A stretch of DNA of 64,000 bases from the NCBI GenBank assembly GCA_964557955.1, contig CAZLCS010000006.1, positions 1 to 64,000 on the forward strand, in the 5' to 3' direction. The notes under the pieces are model-generated. The model had not been told where the DNA came from. It saw nothing but the letters and a program-made list of their open reading frames with translations, and made no database searches. Positions 34,215-43,873 of this stretch are shown here, piece after piece (the stretch's first letter is position 1; every line of letters starts with the position of its first letter). Position numbers and translations under genes: made by a program. This DNA is from JALOOX01 sp964557955. GTDB lineage: Bacteria > Desulfobacterota > Syntrophobacteria > Syntrophobacterales > Syntrophobacteraceae.

Positions 34215-34691
34215 TCACAAAGGAACGATCTCCCCCCACAACTCCTCACCCGCATGCAGAATCCCGATACTCCTCGGCAGGTCTCCTCGTCCCATGAAAA
34301 CCGACCCCGGATTGAACCACAGCAGGCCATTGTCCCGCTGTACATACGGCAGGTGCGAATGCCCGTGGAGTATCGCATCCACATCCACAAATTCCTGCAC
34401 CAGGCGCTGGTGCAGGCCGCGGATGGATCCCCATCCGTGAATGATGCCCACGCGGAATTTCCCGATCCGAATGACCTTTTTCGTCGGCAGCCGCTGCAGG
34501 ATGGCGTGGTCGTCCGTGTTTCCCGCCACGGCCTCCAGGGGATACCCCTCCAGGTAATCCAGAACTGTGCTGCGTGCCCAGTCGCCGAGATGGATCACGA
34601 GATCGGCCCGAGTGCAGTAAAGATCACATATCTTTCGAAATTCTTCCGTCGGATGGTTCAGATGCGTATCCGACATGACCACGATTCTCAT
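34215..34691 (-). CDS. YfcE/MJ0936-type metallophosphodiesterase
   Basis: The 158-residue enzyme has the calcineurin-like set MSDTHLNH (D-x-H), VIHLGDWA (GD), GNTDDH (GN[T/H]D), IIHGWG and the closing GHSHLPY (GHxH). It binds two metals and hydrolyses phosphodiesters; the natural substrate is unknown. ATG 34691 gives the family length; an in-frame GTG lies nine bases upstream, and neither has a strong ribosome-binding site. Spacing to the HIT gene is 55 bases. Confidence 0.87.
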   Translation of the reverse strand: MRIVVMSDTHLNHPTEEFRKICDLYCTRADLVIHLGDWARSTVLDYLEGYPLEAVAGNTDDHAILQRLPTKKVIRIGKFRVGIIHGWGSIRGLHQRLVQEFVDVDAILHGHSHLPYVQRDNGLLWFNPGSVFMGRGDLPRSIGILHAGEELWGEIVPL

Positions 34692-34816
34692 GGGCGCCAC
34701 GGCATAAATAGGTAATATATCACCAGGTTTTTAATCAGATCCCGCGTGAATTTATATCCCAAGGTCTTCCCAAAACACAAGCATTAATGCCGGCGGGGAA
34801 TCGAACGGCTGTCCGA

Positions 34817-35569
34817 TCACGCCGGGGGAGGAGCCAGCTCCATGTCCCCCCAGATGCCCAGTCGATCCCGGATCAAGATCAGAGCTCCATCGATTCCCGT
34901 GATGGAGCGGGCCGTCTCGAGAGCGAGGTCGACATCCCGTCGAGTTTTGACCCGGTTTCCGATGGCGGTGGCGGCTGCATCGGCCAGAGCGGCATCGCCG
35001 GCCACGACGGTGACGGTATCGGCCTTTCCGAAGCTCAGTGAATGACCGATGGTTCCCGAGGACGTGCAGATGGCCAGGGGAAACCGATGACCTTCAAAGC
35101 GCAGGGCGATCCGATCCCTGAAAGGAGAGTCCGGGCCGGCATAGACCCCCACCGTGACAGCTTCCTGCAGGTTGAGGTAACAGTCCCCCCCGTTTTCGAT
35201 GATGATCCCCGCAGACCAGCGCTCCAGGTTCTCGCCCACACACTGCGCCATCGCTCCGGCCACCGCAGCCATGGGGCCCACTCCGGCCTCCCGGGCCGCG
35301 CGAATCATGCGCTTCACAATGACAGGGGCGAGGGGATCCTCCGGCAGGGGAGTGAGGGAGTGAAGGAGCTCGGGATGCCTTGAAATGGCTTCCTCCAGCT
35401 GACGCCTGTATTTCAGCACCGCTTCGAGCGCCTCAGCTTCGAGATTGCTTCGTGCACGAATCCAGAGGTCGGTTTCACGATATCGGGTGTGAAAGACGCA
35501 CCAGTCACCTTTGAGCTGGTGGCGGTAGCGGTAGAACCGCTCAGAAGAGACGGACGGTTGTTTGCCCAT
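34817..35569 (-). CDS. UPF0280 family protein
   Basis: The 250-residue protein carries the UPF0280 pattern: RYRETDLWIRA, REAGVGPMAAVAGAMAQCVGE, IIENGGDCYLN, CTSSGTIGHSLSFGKADTVTVVA and DAALADAAATAIGN. The GAMA and SSGT/GHS motifs recall the ApbE/FAD-linked flavin transferase fold, and the family is common in anaerobes, but no reaction is established. ATG 35569 follows a weak site. It lies 67 bases downstream of guaA, with no shared pathway apparent. Confidence 0.85.
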   Translation of the reverse strand: MGKQPSVSSERFYRYRHQLKGDWCVFHTRYRETDLWIRARSNLEAEALEAVLKYRRQLEEAISRHPELLHSLTPLPEDPLAPVIVKRMIRAAREAGVGPMAAVAGAMAQCVGENLERWSAGIIIENGGDCYLNLQEAVTVGVYAGPDSPFRDRIALRFEGHRFPLAICTSSGTIGHSLSFGKADTVTVVAGDAALADAAATAIGNRVKTRRDVDLALETARSITGIDGALILIRDRLGIWGDMELAPPPA

Positions 35570-35636
35570 AGATGAAGGTCTCCGTCTGGAGCGTCTATCA
35601 TGCCCTTTGGCTTCAGGCGTCAGTGCTCAGGTTTCA

Positions 35637-37193
35637 TCACTCCCACTCGATGGTACTCGGGGGTTTGGAGGAAATGTCGTACACGACGCGATTGACCCCC
35701 TTCACTTCATTGATGATACGATTGGAAATGCGCTGCAACACTTCGTAGGGCAGGCGGGCCCAGTCCGCAGTCATGGCATCCACGCTCTCCACGGCCCGGA
35801 TGGCGATGACCTCCTCGTAGGTCCGCTCATCCCCCATGACCCCCACGGACCGCACAGGCAGCAGAACCGTGAAGGCCTGCCAGACATGATCGTACCACCC
35901 GGATGCCTCGATTTCCTCCAGGAGGATGCTGTCGGCCTCCCGAAGAATCTCCAGCTTCTCCCGGGTGACGTCGCCGATCATCCGGATGGCGAGTCCAGGC
36001 CCCGGAAAGGGATGGCGCTTGATGACGTGCTCCGGCAATCCCAGCTCCCGCCCGACCAGCCGAACTTCGTCCTTGAACAGCTCACGCAGCGGTTCGATGA
36101 GCTCCAGATTCATCCGCTCGGGAAGCCCCCCTACGTTATGATGGGTCTTGATAGTGGCCGACGGCCCTTTGAACGAGACACTCTCGATGACATCGGGATA
36201 AAGGGTCCCCTGAGCGAGATACCTGGCCCCTTTGAGCTTTGCGGCTTCGCTTTCGAAGAGCTCGATGAAAAGATTGCCGATGATCTTGCGCTTCTGCTCG
36301 GGATCCTCAACACCCCTGAGGCGTTTCAGGAAGACCTCCGTGGCATTCACGTAGATCAGGTTGAGTTCGAAATGGTCTTTGAAAATTCGCTGAACGCTCT
36401 CCGCCTCGCCCTTTCGCAGCAGACCGTTGTTCACAAATATACAGTGGAGCCGGTCTCCGATGGCCCTGTGAAGGAGCACCGCCACCACCGATGAATCCAC
36501 ACCGCCGCTCAGAGCACAGATGACCCGGTCGTCTCCCACCTTCTCACGCAGAGCCTGGGTGACGGACTCCACAAAGGATTTCATGGTCCAGGTCGAACGG
36601 CAGTGACAGATCCGGAACAGGAAATTTTCGAGAATCGCCTTGCCGCAGGGCGTGTGCACCACTTCCGGGTGGAACTGCACCCCGAACAGGCGCCGTGAAG
36701 AGTCACCCATGGCCGCAACGGGGGAGTTCTCGCTATGGGCCAGAATCGAGAAGCCGGGAGGCAGGCGAAGGATCCTGTCGCCATGACTCATCCAGACCCG
36801 GACATTTTCCCTTTCCACATCGAGAAAGAGCAACGAGGAGGCGTCCAGATCAATGGTGGCCGGACCGTACTCCCTGCGGTCGGCCTTCTCGACGGCACCC
36901 TCCATCTGGTGGGCCATGAGCTGCATCCCGTAGCAGATCCCCAGGACGGGAACCCCAAGAGAGAAGACACCGGGGTCCGCCAGGGGAGCTCCCTCGTCGT
37001 GCACGCTCGAAGGGCCGCCCGATAGGACAATCCCCTTGGCGCCAAAGGCCTTGATTTTCTCCGGGCCGATATTGAAAGGGTGAATCTCACAGTAGACGTG
37101 GCTCTCCCGGATCCTTCGAGCAATGAGCTGGGTGTACTGCGAGCCAAAGTCCAGTATCAGGATGCGTTCTTCGTGGATGTGATCAAGATCCAT
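35637..37193 (-). CDS. guaA: GMP synthase (glutamine-hydrolysing)
   Basis: The 518-residue enzyme converts XMP to GMP using glutamine and ATP. The class I amidotransferase domain (about 8-200) has nucleophile Cys in GICYGMQLMAHQ and the His-Glu pair in QFHPEVVHT. The ATP-pyrophosphatase domain has the PP-loop ALSGGVDSSV. The dimerisation domain ends in the conserved YDISSKPPSTIEWE. Length is normal. It is 34 bases downstream of guaB, so the two last steps of GMP synthesis are co-expressed. Confidence 0.97.
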   Translation of the reverse strand: MDLDHIHEERILILDFGSQYTQLIARRIRESHVYCEIHPFNIGPEKIKAFGAKGIVLSGGPSSVHDEGAPLADPGVFSLGVPVLGICYGMQLMAHQMEGAVEKADRREYGPATIDLDASSLLFLDVERENVRVWMSHGDRILRLPPGFSILAHSENSPVAAMGDSSRRLFGVQFHPEVVHTPCGKAILENFLFRICHCRSTWTMKSFVESVTQALREKVGDDRVICALSGGVDSSVVAVLLHRAIGDRLHCIFVNNGLLRKGEAESVQRIFKDHFELNLIYVNATEVFLKRLRGVEDPEQKRKIIGNLFIELFESEAAKLKGARYLAQGTLYPDVIESVSFKGPSATIKTHHNVGGLPERMNLELIEPLRELFKDEVRLVGRELGLPEHVIKRHPFPGPGLAIRMIGDVTREKLEILREADSILLEEIEASGWYDHVWQAFTVLLPVRSVGVMGDERTYEEVIAIRAVESVDAMTADWARLPYEVLQRISNRIINEVKGVNRVVYDISSKPPSTIEWE

Positions 37194-37227
37194 TGAATGA
37201 CCCTCGCTTGCTTGTGCGGCCCGCAGA

Positions 37228-38706
37228 CTACTTCAGGTCTACCTGGTAATTGGGAGCCTCTTTGGTGATGATGACATCGTGGACGTGGCTTTCGCGAAGC
37301 CCCGCGCTGGTGACACGGACCATACGCGCCCGGGTTCGCAGGTCCTGAAGGCTCCCGCAGCCCAGGTATCCCATGCCGGCGCGCAGCCCGCCAAGCAGTT
37401 GATGGATGCTGGCGTTGAGCGGGCCCCGGTAGGGAACCATGCCCTCGATGCCTTCGGGAACCAGCTTCCTGGGCTCCACCACTTCTTCCTGGAAATAGCG
37501 ATCCCGGCTTCCCTCCCTCATGGCTCCGAGTGAGCCCATCCCGCGATAGACCTTGTAGCTGCGGCCCTGGTAGAGAACGGTCTCACCGGGACTTTCATCG
37601 GTGCCGGCAAAGAGGCTTCCGATCATCACGCTGTCGGCGCCGGAAGCCAGGGCTTTCACCACATCCCCGCTGTACTTGATGCCCCCATCGGCGATGATGG
37701 GGATGCCGTATTGAGCCCCCACCTTCGCACAGGCCATGATCGCGGAGACCTGCGGCACACCGACACCGGCTACGATGCGGGTCGTGCAGATGGAGCCCGG
37801 TCCCACACCCACCTTGACCGCGTCCGCCCCGGCCCGGATGAGCGCTTCCGCCCCTTCCGCCGTCGCCACATTACCTGCAATGACCTGCATATCGGGGAGC
37901 TCCGTCTTGATCATTTTCACCGTCTGGATCACGTTTCGGGAATGACCGTGGGCGCTGTCGACGGCGATGACATCGACGCCGGCGTTACGAAGAGCGATCA
38001 CCCGATCTCGGGTATCCGCACCCACCCCCACCGCACCTCCCACGCGCAATCGCCCGAGGTGATCCTTGCAGGCGAAGGGGTACTTCTTAACCTTCATGAT
38101 GTCCTTGATGGTGATGAGGCCTTTGAGTCGCCCCTCATCATCCACGACCAGCAGTTTCTCGATGCGGTTCTTGTGGAGGAGTCGCTTGGAGTCCTCCAGG
38201 GAGATCCCCACGGGAGCCGTCACCAGGTTGTCGCGGGTCATGACTTCCGAGACCTTCTGGTCGAAATTGGTTTCGAAGCGCAGATCCCGGTTCGTGATGA
38301 TCCCCACCAGTTGGCCGTCTTTGACGACCGGCACCCCCGAGATCCGGTAGCGGGACATGAGCTTCAGCACATCGGCGATCTTCTCGTCCGGATCCACCGT
38401 CACGGGATCGATGATCATACCGCTTTCCGACTTCTTGACCTTCGTTACTTCGTGGGCCTGGCGGTCCACGGGCATATTCCGATGGATGATGCCGATTCCA
38501 CCTTCGCGAGCCATACTGATGGCCGTTTCGGACTCGGTCACCGTGTCCATGGCCGCGCTTGTGAGGGGGATGTTCATGGCTATTTCGCGTGTCAGTCGGG
38601 TTCCGATGTCTGTCTCATGGGGCAGGACTTCGGAATAATCCGGCAGGAGAGAGACATCATCGAAGGTGAGAGCATCCGTTATGCTACCAGCTGGTCTGTC
38701 GTCCAT
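37228..38706 (-). CDS. guaB: Inosine-5'-monophosphate dehydrogenase
   Basis: The 492-residue enzyme oxidises IMP to XMP with NAD. It starts with ALTFDDVSLLPDYSEVLP, has two CBS domains (about 95-215), DSAHGHS, and the catalytic loop GVGPGSICTTRIVAG with the active-site Cys. GMGSLGAM and the flap region follow. ATG 38706 is preferred since GGAGA lies eight bases upstream and the length then fits the family; upstream ATGs at 38721 and 38724 are alternatives. It forms an operon with guaA. Confidence 0.96.
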   Translation of the reverse strand: MDDRPAGSITDALTFDDVSLLPDYSEVLPHETDIGTRLTREIAMNIPLTSAAMDTVTESETAISMAREGGIGIIHRNMPVDRQAHEVTKVKKSESGMIIDPVTVDPDEKIADVLKLMSRYRISGVPVVKDGQLVGIITNRDLRFETNFDQKVSEVMTRDNLVTAPVGISLEDSKRLLHKNRIEKLLVVDDEGRLKGLITIKDIMKVKKYPFACKDHLGRLRVGGAVGVGADTRDRVIALRNAGVDVIAVDSAHGHSRNVIQTVKMIKTELPDMQVIAGNVATAEGAEALIRAGADAVKVGVGPGSICTTRIVAGVGVPQVSAIMACAKVGAQYGIPIIADGGIKYSGDVVKALASGADSVMIGSLFAGTDESPGETVLYQGRSYKVYRGMGSLGAMREGSRDRYFQEEVVEPRKLVPEGIEGMVPYRGPLNASIHQLLGGLRAGMGYLGCGSLQDLRTRARMVRVTSAGLRESHVHDVIITKEAPNYQVDLK

Positions 38707-38879
38707 AAAGCGTGTCTCCATCATCAAAAGATCATCAGTCAACCCAAGACCTGAGTCCAATATGAATCCAAATGCAGCGCAGGCTAATACCGCCGGGCGC
38801 AAATGACTGCCCGGATCAGCTGATTCCCAAGCTTGAGATTGGGAACCGGCAACCGGTTAAAGACATGCGCCCGGCGGTA

Positions 38880-39911
38880 CTAGGAGCACATGGGGAAGCG
38901 CCATTGCAGCGGCGTGTGCAAGCGCACAGTCTCGAAATACTCTCCTTCCACCAGATCCAGCAAGAGCCCCTCAAGGAGGCCCGCGTCAGCGGCAAGCAGC
39001 CTGGAGCGGCCCAGCCCGAGCAGGATTTCATGAACGATGAGTGCGCCCCCCAGGATGATGTCCTCCCGGCCTTCCTCGAGACCGGGGAACAGGCGACGCT
39101 CGGCAAGACCCGCTCCTGCAAGGCGCTCGATCATTTCCTCGATCCACTCCCTGGACAGCTCAAGCCCGTTGACCCGGCAGGGTTCGTAGGGAACCATCCG
39201 GAGATACATGGCCGCCAGGGTGGTCATCGTGCCCGCAGTCCCCACCAGCTCACAGCTCTGCCGACTCGCCTGCCTCCCTGCATGTCCCTCATTGAAACGA
39301 CTCACCACTTCCCGGATGACCTCTCCGATAGCGTTTCGAGCCCGCCTCAACGAATCCGGAGGAGCTGGGGCCTCCTTGAGAAACCTTTCCGTGATGGTGG
39401 ACGCCCCCAGGAATACACTGTCGCTCCAAGCCGGCTGGTCGGCATCGGCCTCCACGAACAGAAACTCCGTCGTGCTTCCCCCCAGGTCGAAAGTCAACAC
39501 TCCCATTCCGTTCCGGGGAAGGACGCTCAATACCCCCTTGGCCGATAGGAATGCTTCGGATGACTCGGGAAGGATCGATCCCGAAAGGCCGGCGCGGTTC
39601 CTGACCTCTTCCATGAAACGCGAGCCGTTCCTCGCTCTCCGAACAACTCCGGTGGCTCCACAGACCACAGATTTCACGCCGTGGGAGGCGATGATGCCCG
39701 CATACTCCCGAAGCACCTCGATGCTGGTCCGGATGGCCGGCTCTTTGAGGTTCCGGTCGGATTGAAACTGGTGAGCCAGGCGGGTGACTCTGCGTTCGCT
39801 ACGCAGTGGGACGAGCTCTCGGTCTTCATCGAGACGGGCCACGAGCAGGCGGATGGTGTGCGACCCTATGTCGACAGCGGCGTAGCGTGGATTATCGTCG
39901 GCCCCTCCCAA
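38880..39911 (-). CDS. Ppx/GppA-family exopolyphosphatase
   Basis: The protein of about 343 residues has the actin-like ATPase signatures AAVDIGSHTIRLLVA, VVCGATGVVRRA, LTFDLGGSTTEFLFVE and ELVGTAGTMTTLAAM. It hydrolyses polyphosphate or pppGpp. A TTG start at 39911 (LGGADDNP) is proposed because AAGGAG sits seven bases before it and family homology begins just after. A longer open frame to 40076 shows no conservation. Whether it is Ppx or GppA cannot be told. Confidence 0.85.
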   Translation of the reverse strand: MGGADDNPRYAAVDIGSHTIRLLVARLDEDRELVPLRSERRVTRLAHQFQSDRNLKEPAIRTSIEVLREYAGIIASHGVKSVVCGATGVVRRARNGSRFMEEVRNRAGLSGSILPESSEAFLSAKGVLSVLPRNGMGVLTFDLGGSTTEFLFVEADADQPAWSDSVFLGASTITERFLKEAPAPPDSLRRARNAIGEVIREVVSRFNEGHAGRQASRQSCELVGTAGTMTTLAAMYLRMVPYEPCRVNGLELSREWIEEMIERLAGAGLAERRLFPGLEEGREDIILGGALIVHEILLGLGRSRLLAADAGLLEGLLLDLVEGEYFETVRLHTPLQWRFPMCS

Positions 39912-40240
39912 ACCACGTCTCCTTTTCTTGGCTTGACAACTTTTTTGGCCCGCGTTTAATCTTCCTTGCCGCAAGCCGGATCGTGCGGTCGTCCACCTGG
40001 ACCTGTCAGGGAGCCTCTGAACCATGTCAAAAAGGGTTCCGGTTTCGTACTGCTCCGGACCCGCTGCCGTGTTCAAGCATCCCCACGGGAGTGGTTACAA
40101 CCACAGTGAAGAAGAGCGCCGGGCTTGACTCGTCTCCGGATCCGAAAGCAATGACCATCTTCCGATCCCATTGAAGCTGACTCATGGCTGGAGCTTGGAA
40201 GCTCGAGTGCAGCCATCTGAAAACGGAAAGCGAATCGCCC
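39912..40240. other. Divergent promoter region with a long leader
   Basis: The 329 bases lie between the divergent Ppx/GppA and Sua5-like genes. The only clear element is the promoter at 39933-39960. The leader after it contains no recognised RNA motif. Confidence 0.4.
39933..39960 (+). promoter_or_regulatory. Sigma-70-type promoter for the Sua5-like gene
   Basis: A consensus TTGACA (39933-39938) is separated by 16 bases from TTTAAT (39955-39960). It points toward the gene at 40241, leaving an unusually long leader of about 270 bases. Confidence 0.6.
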
Positions 40241-40855
40241 ATGATCCTGGAGATCAACCCCACCCATCCCGAGCCTCGCAAGATTCGAAAAGTGGTTGAG
40301 GTGCTGCTGGCCGGCGGCATCATCGCCTATCCCACCGACACCTACTACGGGATCGGCTGCGACCTGTTCAAGAAGGACGCCATTGAAAAAATCTACCAAC
40401 TGAAGCGGCGATCCCAGAGCCAGCCCTTCAGCTTCATCTGCAGCGACCTGAAGGACATCAGCGAATATGCACAGGTCACCAACTACGCCTACAAAACCAT
40501 GAAGCGGCTGCTGCCCGGTCCCTACACCTTCGTGCTCAAAGGGTCACGGCTGGTTCCCCGCATCATGCTGACCAAGCGGAAGACTGTGGGTATCCGTGTG
40601 CCGGACCATCCCATCTCTTTGTCCATCGTCCAGGAGCTCGGTCATCCCGTGATCACGACGACGGCCACCGACCCGGAGACCTCCGAGGTTCTGAGCACTC
40701 CCCACGAGATCAAGGGCAGGCTTGGCCATGCATTGAGCATGATCATTGACGGGGGAATCGTGACCGGCTCACCCTCCAGTGTCATTTCGCTGATTGACGA
40801 TGTCCCCGAGATCATCCGTGCCGGGAGCGGCGACGTCTCGCCATTCGAGGCGTGA
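40241..40855 (+). CDS. Sua5/YciO/YrdC-family protein
   Basis: The 204-residue protein has the YrdC-domain signatures GGIIAYPTDTYYGIGCDLF, KRRSQSQPFSFICSDL, LLPGPYTFVLKGS, KTVGIRVPDHP and SPSSVISL. The family makes threonylcarbamoyl-AMP for t6A tRNA modification, but the YciO-like branch to which this sequence leans is less certain. ATG 40241 is chosen since GGAAAG precedes it and homology starts here; the upstream ATG 40184 adds a non-conserved stretch. It converges on sppA. Confidence 0.85.
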   Translation: MILEINPTHPEPRKIRKVVEVLLAGGIIAYPTDTYYGIGCDLFKKDAIEKIYQLKRRSQSQPFSFICSDLKDISEYAQVTNYAYKTMKRLLPGPYTFVLKGSRLVPRIMLTKRKTVGIRVPDHPISLSIVQELGHPVITTTATDPETSEVLSTPHEIKGRLGHALSMIIDGGIVTGSPSSVISLIDDVPEIIRAGSGDVSPFEA

Positions 40856-40872
40856 TCCCCATCGGCGCCGCG

Positions 40873-41760
40873 TCAGTGATGGCTGAGGGGCCAGCCGCCG
40901 GACGGCAGTTCGTAACGCAGAAGAACGTCCGACCCCTTGAGCCACGCCCCGATCTTTTCAGACACCTCGTCGCTCAAGAGCAAATCGAGGAGAGATCCCC
41001 TGGCTTTCTTGGCGTAGATGAGCTCAGGCTCCCCCACAATATTGCCCATGCTCACGGCCGCAATGACGGCATCCTCGAAATTGCCAAGCTCATCCACCAG
41101 GCCCAGGCTCAGGGCGGTCTCACCCATGATGATCCGACCGTCGGCAATGGATCGGACCTTCTCTTCAGTCATCTTCCTTCCCTCGGCCACATCCCGTATG
41201 AACTGCTGATGCGCCTGATCCAGAGTTCCCTGGAGAAATGCCTTCTCCTGGTCGGTCATTTCGCGCCCGGGGTTGCCCACATCCTTGAGGGAGCCGCTCT
41301 TAATGGTGACGGTGGACACGCCAATCTTCTCGAGAAGCTCCTGGAGATTTGGGAAATAGCTGATCACCCCGATGCTCCCCGTAATGGTGCCCGGATTAGC
41401 GATGATCCGGCTGGCCGGCGCTGCGATGTAATACCCGCCTGATGCAGCGACGGCTCCCATGGATGCGAGGACGGGCTTCTCGGGGATGGTCCGCTTGATC
41501 TCCCGGTAGATCTCCTGGGACGGAGCGATGCCTCCGCCGGGCGATTCGATCCTCAGGATGATGGCTCTCGTGTTGGGATCCTTTCTGAATCGTTTGATCG
41601 CTTTCAGATGGTCCCGGACATCGAGGATGGAACCTCGCACTTCGATGACACCGATTCGGTTGGGACTGGCCAGAAACTCCAGGTCCTCCGAGCCGGCCCA
41701 GAACATGATTCCCAGGAAGACGACAATCACGAGCAAGATCCAGAAGACTTTTCGACGCAT
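40873..41760 (-). CDS. sppA: Signal peptide peptidase SppA
   Basis: The 295-residue protein has an N-terminal membrane anchor (about 5-22), then the short-form SppA serine protease domain. It has IGVIEVRGSI, ILRIESPGGG, the catalytic Ser region ASMGAVAASGGYYIA and the catalytic Lys region TVTIKSGSLKDVG. It degrades leftover signal peptides in the inner membrane. Length matches the 36-kDa class. It lies 92 bases downstream of rpsA, with a terminator between, so it may have its own promoter. Confidence 0.92.
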   Translation of the reverse strand: MRRKVFWILLVIVVFLGIMFWAGSEDLEFLASPNRIGVIEVRGSILDVRDHLKAIKRFRKDPNTRAIILRIESPGGGIAPSQEIYREIKRTIPEKPVLASMGAVAASGGYYIAAPASRIIANPGTITGSIGVISYFPNLQELLEKIGVSTVTIKSGSLKDVGNPGREMTDQEKAFLQGTLDQAHQQFIRDVAEGRKMTEEKVRSIADGRIIMGETALSLGLVDELGNFEDAVIAAVSMGNIVGEPELIYAKKARGSLLDLLLSDEVSEKIGAWLKGSDVLLRYELPSGGWPLSHH

Positions 41761-41787
41761 CAGGTTTCACACCCCGCTGAAAAGGAA

Positions 41788-41824
41788 ACACCCGGCTTCA
41801 GCCGCATGAGCTAGAACCGGGTGT
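41788..41824 (-). terminator. Intrinsic terminator of rpsA
   Basis: The minus strand reads ACACCCGG...CCGGGTGT with a nested AGC/GCT stem inside, followed by TTCCTTTTC. It starts 29 bases after the rpsA stop, so it should end the cmk-rpsA transcript. Confidence 0.65.
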
Positions 41825-41852
41825 GGGAAGATCTCGATCCGGGAACGGGAAT

Positions 41853-43643
41853 CTATCGGTCTTTGTCCAGATTGAGCGAGCTATTGGCTTTGGCCTCCAA
41901 TTCCTCCTTGAGCAGTTCGCCCAGGTTGGATGTGGCGGCCTTGGCCGTGTTCATATAGTCGTCGTAATTGGTGCGTTCATCCTGTTCCTCGACCTTCTTG
42001 ACGGACAGGCCGATCTTGCGGTCCTTGGGTGAGATGTTGATCACCTTGGCCGTGATGCGGTCGCCGATCTTGTACTGGCCCACCGGAGATTTGATCTTCT
42101 CCTTGCTGATCTCGGAAACATGCACCAGTCCCTCGATGCCCTCTTCCAGCTCCACGAACAGACCGAAATCGGTCACGTTGGTGATGGGGCCTTCGATAAC
42201 GGCTCCCAGAGGATACCTTTCCGGGATCGTCTCCCAGGGATCGGGCTCCAGCTGCTTGATGCCCAGAGAGAAGCGCTCGTTCTGTTTGTCGATGTTCAGG
42301 ACGATGGCCTGAACTTCCTGATTCTTCTTGAATACCTCGGAGGGGTGCTTCACACGTTTGGTCCAGGAAATGTCGGAGATGTGAACCAAGCCGTCGATCC
42401 CCTCATCGATTCCGATGAACACGCCGAAATCGGTAATATTCTTGATGCGCCCGGCGATGGTGGTTCCCACCGGGTACTTGTCGGCGATGACATCCCAGGG
42501 ATTGGGCTCCAGCTGCTTCATGCCCAGCGAGATCCGTTTGCTCTCGGGGTTGATGCTGAGAACCACGGCCTCCAGTTCGTCTCCCACGCTGAGAATCTTG
42601 GACGGGTGACGGATCTTCTTGGTCCAGGACATCTCGGACACGTGAACGAGCCCTTCGACACCCTGCTCGATTTCGATGAATGCCCCGTAATCCGTCAGGC
42701 TGACCACCTTGCCCTTGACCTGGGTGCCGGTGGGGTACTTCTGTTCCGCATTGGTCCACGGGTCTTCGATAAGCTGCTTCAGACCCAGAGAAACGCGCTC
42801 ATGCTCACGGTCGAAGCTGAGCACCTGGACCTGAATCTTGTCGCCAATCTGGAACATCTCGGAGGGATGTCCCACGCGCCCCCAGCTCATATCGGTGATA
42901 TGCAGGAGGCCGTCGATACCGCCGAGATCCACGAACACGCCGTAATCGGTGATGTTCTTGACGATGCCCTCGACCACCTTCTTTTCTTCCAGGTTGGCCA
43001 GAGTCTGGGACTTCAGATGCTCGCGCTCTTTTTCCAGCAGGGTGCGGCGGGAAAGGACCACATTTCTGCGCTTCTTGTTGTACTTGAGGATCTTGAACGG
43101 GAACACCTGACCGATGAGGCTCTCCAGGTTGCGCACGGGCCTGAGATCCACCTGGGAGCCGGGAAGGAAAGCCTGGACACCGATATCCACGGCCAATCCT
43201 CCCTTGACCTTGGACACGATGCGGCCTTCGATCATGCCATCATCGTTGTAGATGCGGCTGATGTCATCCCAGATCTTGATTTTTGCGGCCTTTTCCTTCG
43301 AAAGATGAATGCTTCCATCTTCGTCATCGTGATATTCAAGCAAGACGTCGACTTCATCTCCCAGGGCTGCCTCGATCAAGCCCTCCTCGCCCCTGAACTC
43401 CTGGATGGGAATCTGACCCTCGGACTTGTATCCGATGTCCACCATCACAAAGTCATCACTGATCTGGACCACCCGGCCCCGTATGACCTCGCCCTCCTGG
43501 ATGTTCTTGAAGCTTTGTTCATAGAGATCCTGAAGAGTTTCCATGTCTTCCAGATCTGCATCGGAAAACGTATCGTCCTCTACGGAAGCTTCGGTCAGTT
43601 CGTCTTGAAGGACTTCTTTGTTGTTGTCGTCGTTGTTGACCAT
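41853..43643 (-). CDS. rpsA: 30S ribosomal protein S1
   Basis: The 596-residue protein has six S1 RNA-binding repeats, visible as GxVxxITDYGxFVxL-type strands (for example IVKNITDYGVFVDLGG, RIKNITDFGVFIGIDEG, PITNVTDFGLFVELEEG). The acidic N-terminal extension of about 45 residues is rich in Asp, Glu and Asn. S1 binds mRNA for translation initiation. ATG 43643 (MVNNDDNN) is chosen because conservation starts soon after; the frame further upstream is not conserved. It follows cmk, the classical order. Confidence 0.96.
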   Translation of the reverse strand: MVNNDDNNKEVLQDELTEASVEDDTFSDADLEDMETLQDLYEQSFKNIQEGEVIRGRVVQISDDFVMVDIGYKSEGQIPIQEFRGEEGLIEAALGDEVDVLLEYHDDEDGSIHLSKEKAAKIKIWDDISRIYNDDGMIEGRIVSKVKGGLAVDIGVQAFLPGSQVDLRPVRNLESLIGQVFPFKILKYNKKRRNVVLSRRTLLEKEREHLKSQTLANLEEKKVVEGIVKNITDYGVFVDLGGIDGLLHITDMSWGRVGHPSEMFQIGDKIQVQVLSFDREHERVSLGLKQLIEDPWTNAEQKYPTGTQVKGKVVSLTDYGAFIEIEQGVEGLVHVSEMSWTKKIRHPSKILSVGDELEAVVLSINPESKRISLGMKQLEPNPWDVIADKYPVGTTIAGRIKNITDFGVFIGIDEGIDGLVHISDISWTKRVKHPSEVFKKNQEVQAIVLNIDKQNERFSLGIKQLEPDPWETIPERYPLGAVIEGPITNVTDFGLFVELEEGIEGLVHVSEISKEKIKSPVGQYKIGDRITAKVINISPKDRKIGLSVKKVEEQDERTNYDDYMNTAKAATSNLGELLKEELEAKANSSLNLDKDR

Positions 43644-43873
43644 TGAATGAGTTACCCCCTTGTCGGTATTTGGCTTGCGCCACTCTTTTAAATCCAGAAC
43701 GCTATCAAAAAGAACCGGACTTGGCAATCGCATTTTATAGTCAATTAATGCAGACCCATCAGTTTTCCCTTCCCCTTCTGCCCAAAGGGGCTCCACCTCA
43801 GTCAACGGACAGCCAGGTCTCCAGGTTGATGTGCCGCCCATACAGGAAGCTTCCGTAGCTTCGCCGACATGGT

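Noticed and set aside
42120..43646. 508-codon open frame on the plus strand opposite rpsA
   Set aside because: It mirrors the repeated S1 domains on the opposite strand; no ribosome-binding site or known domain. Long antisense frames are common in this GC-rich DNA.
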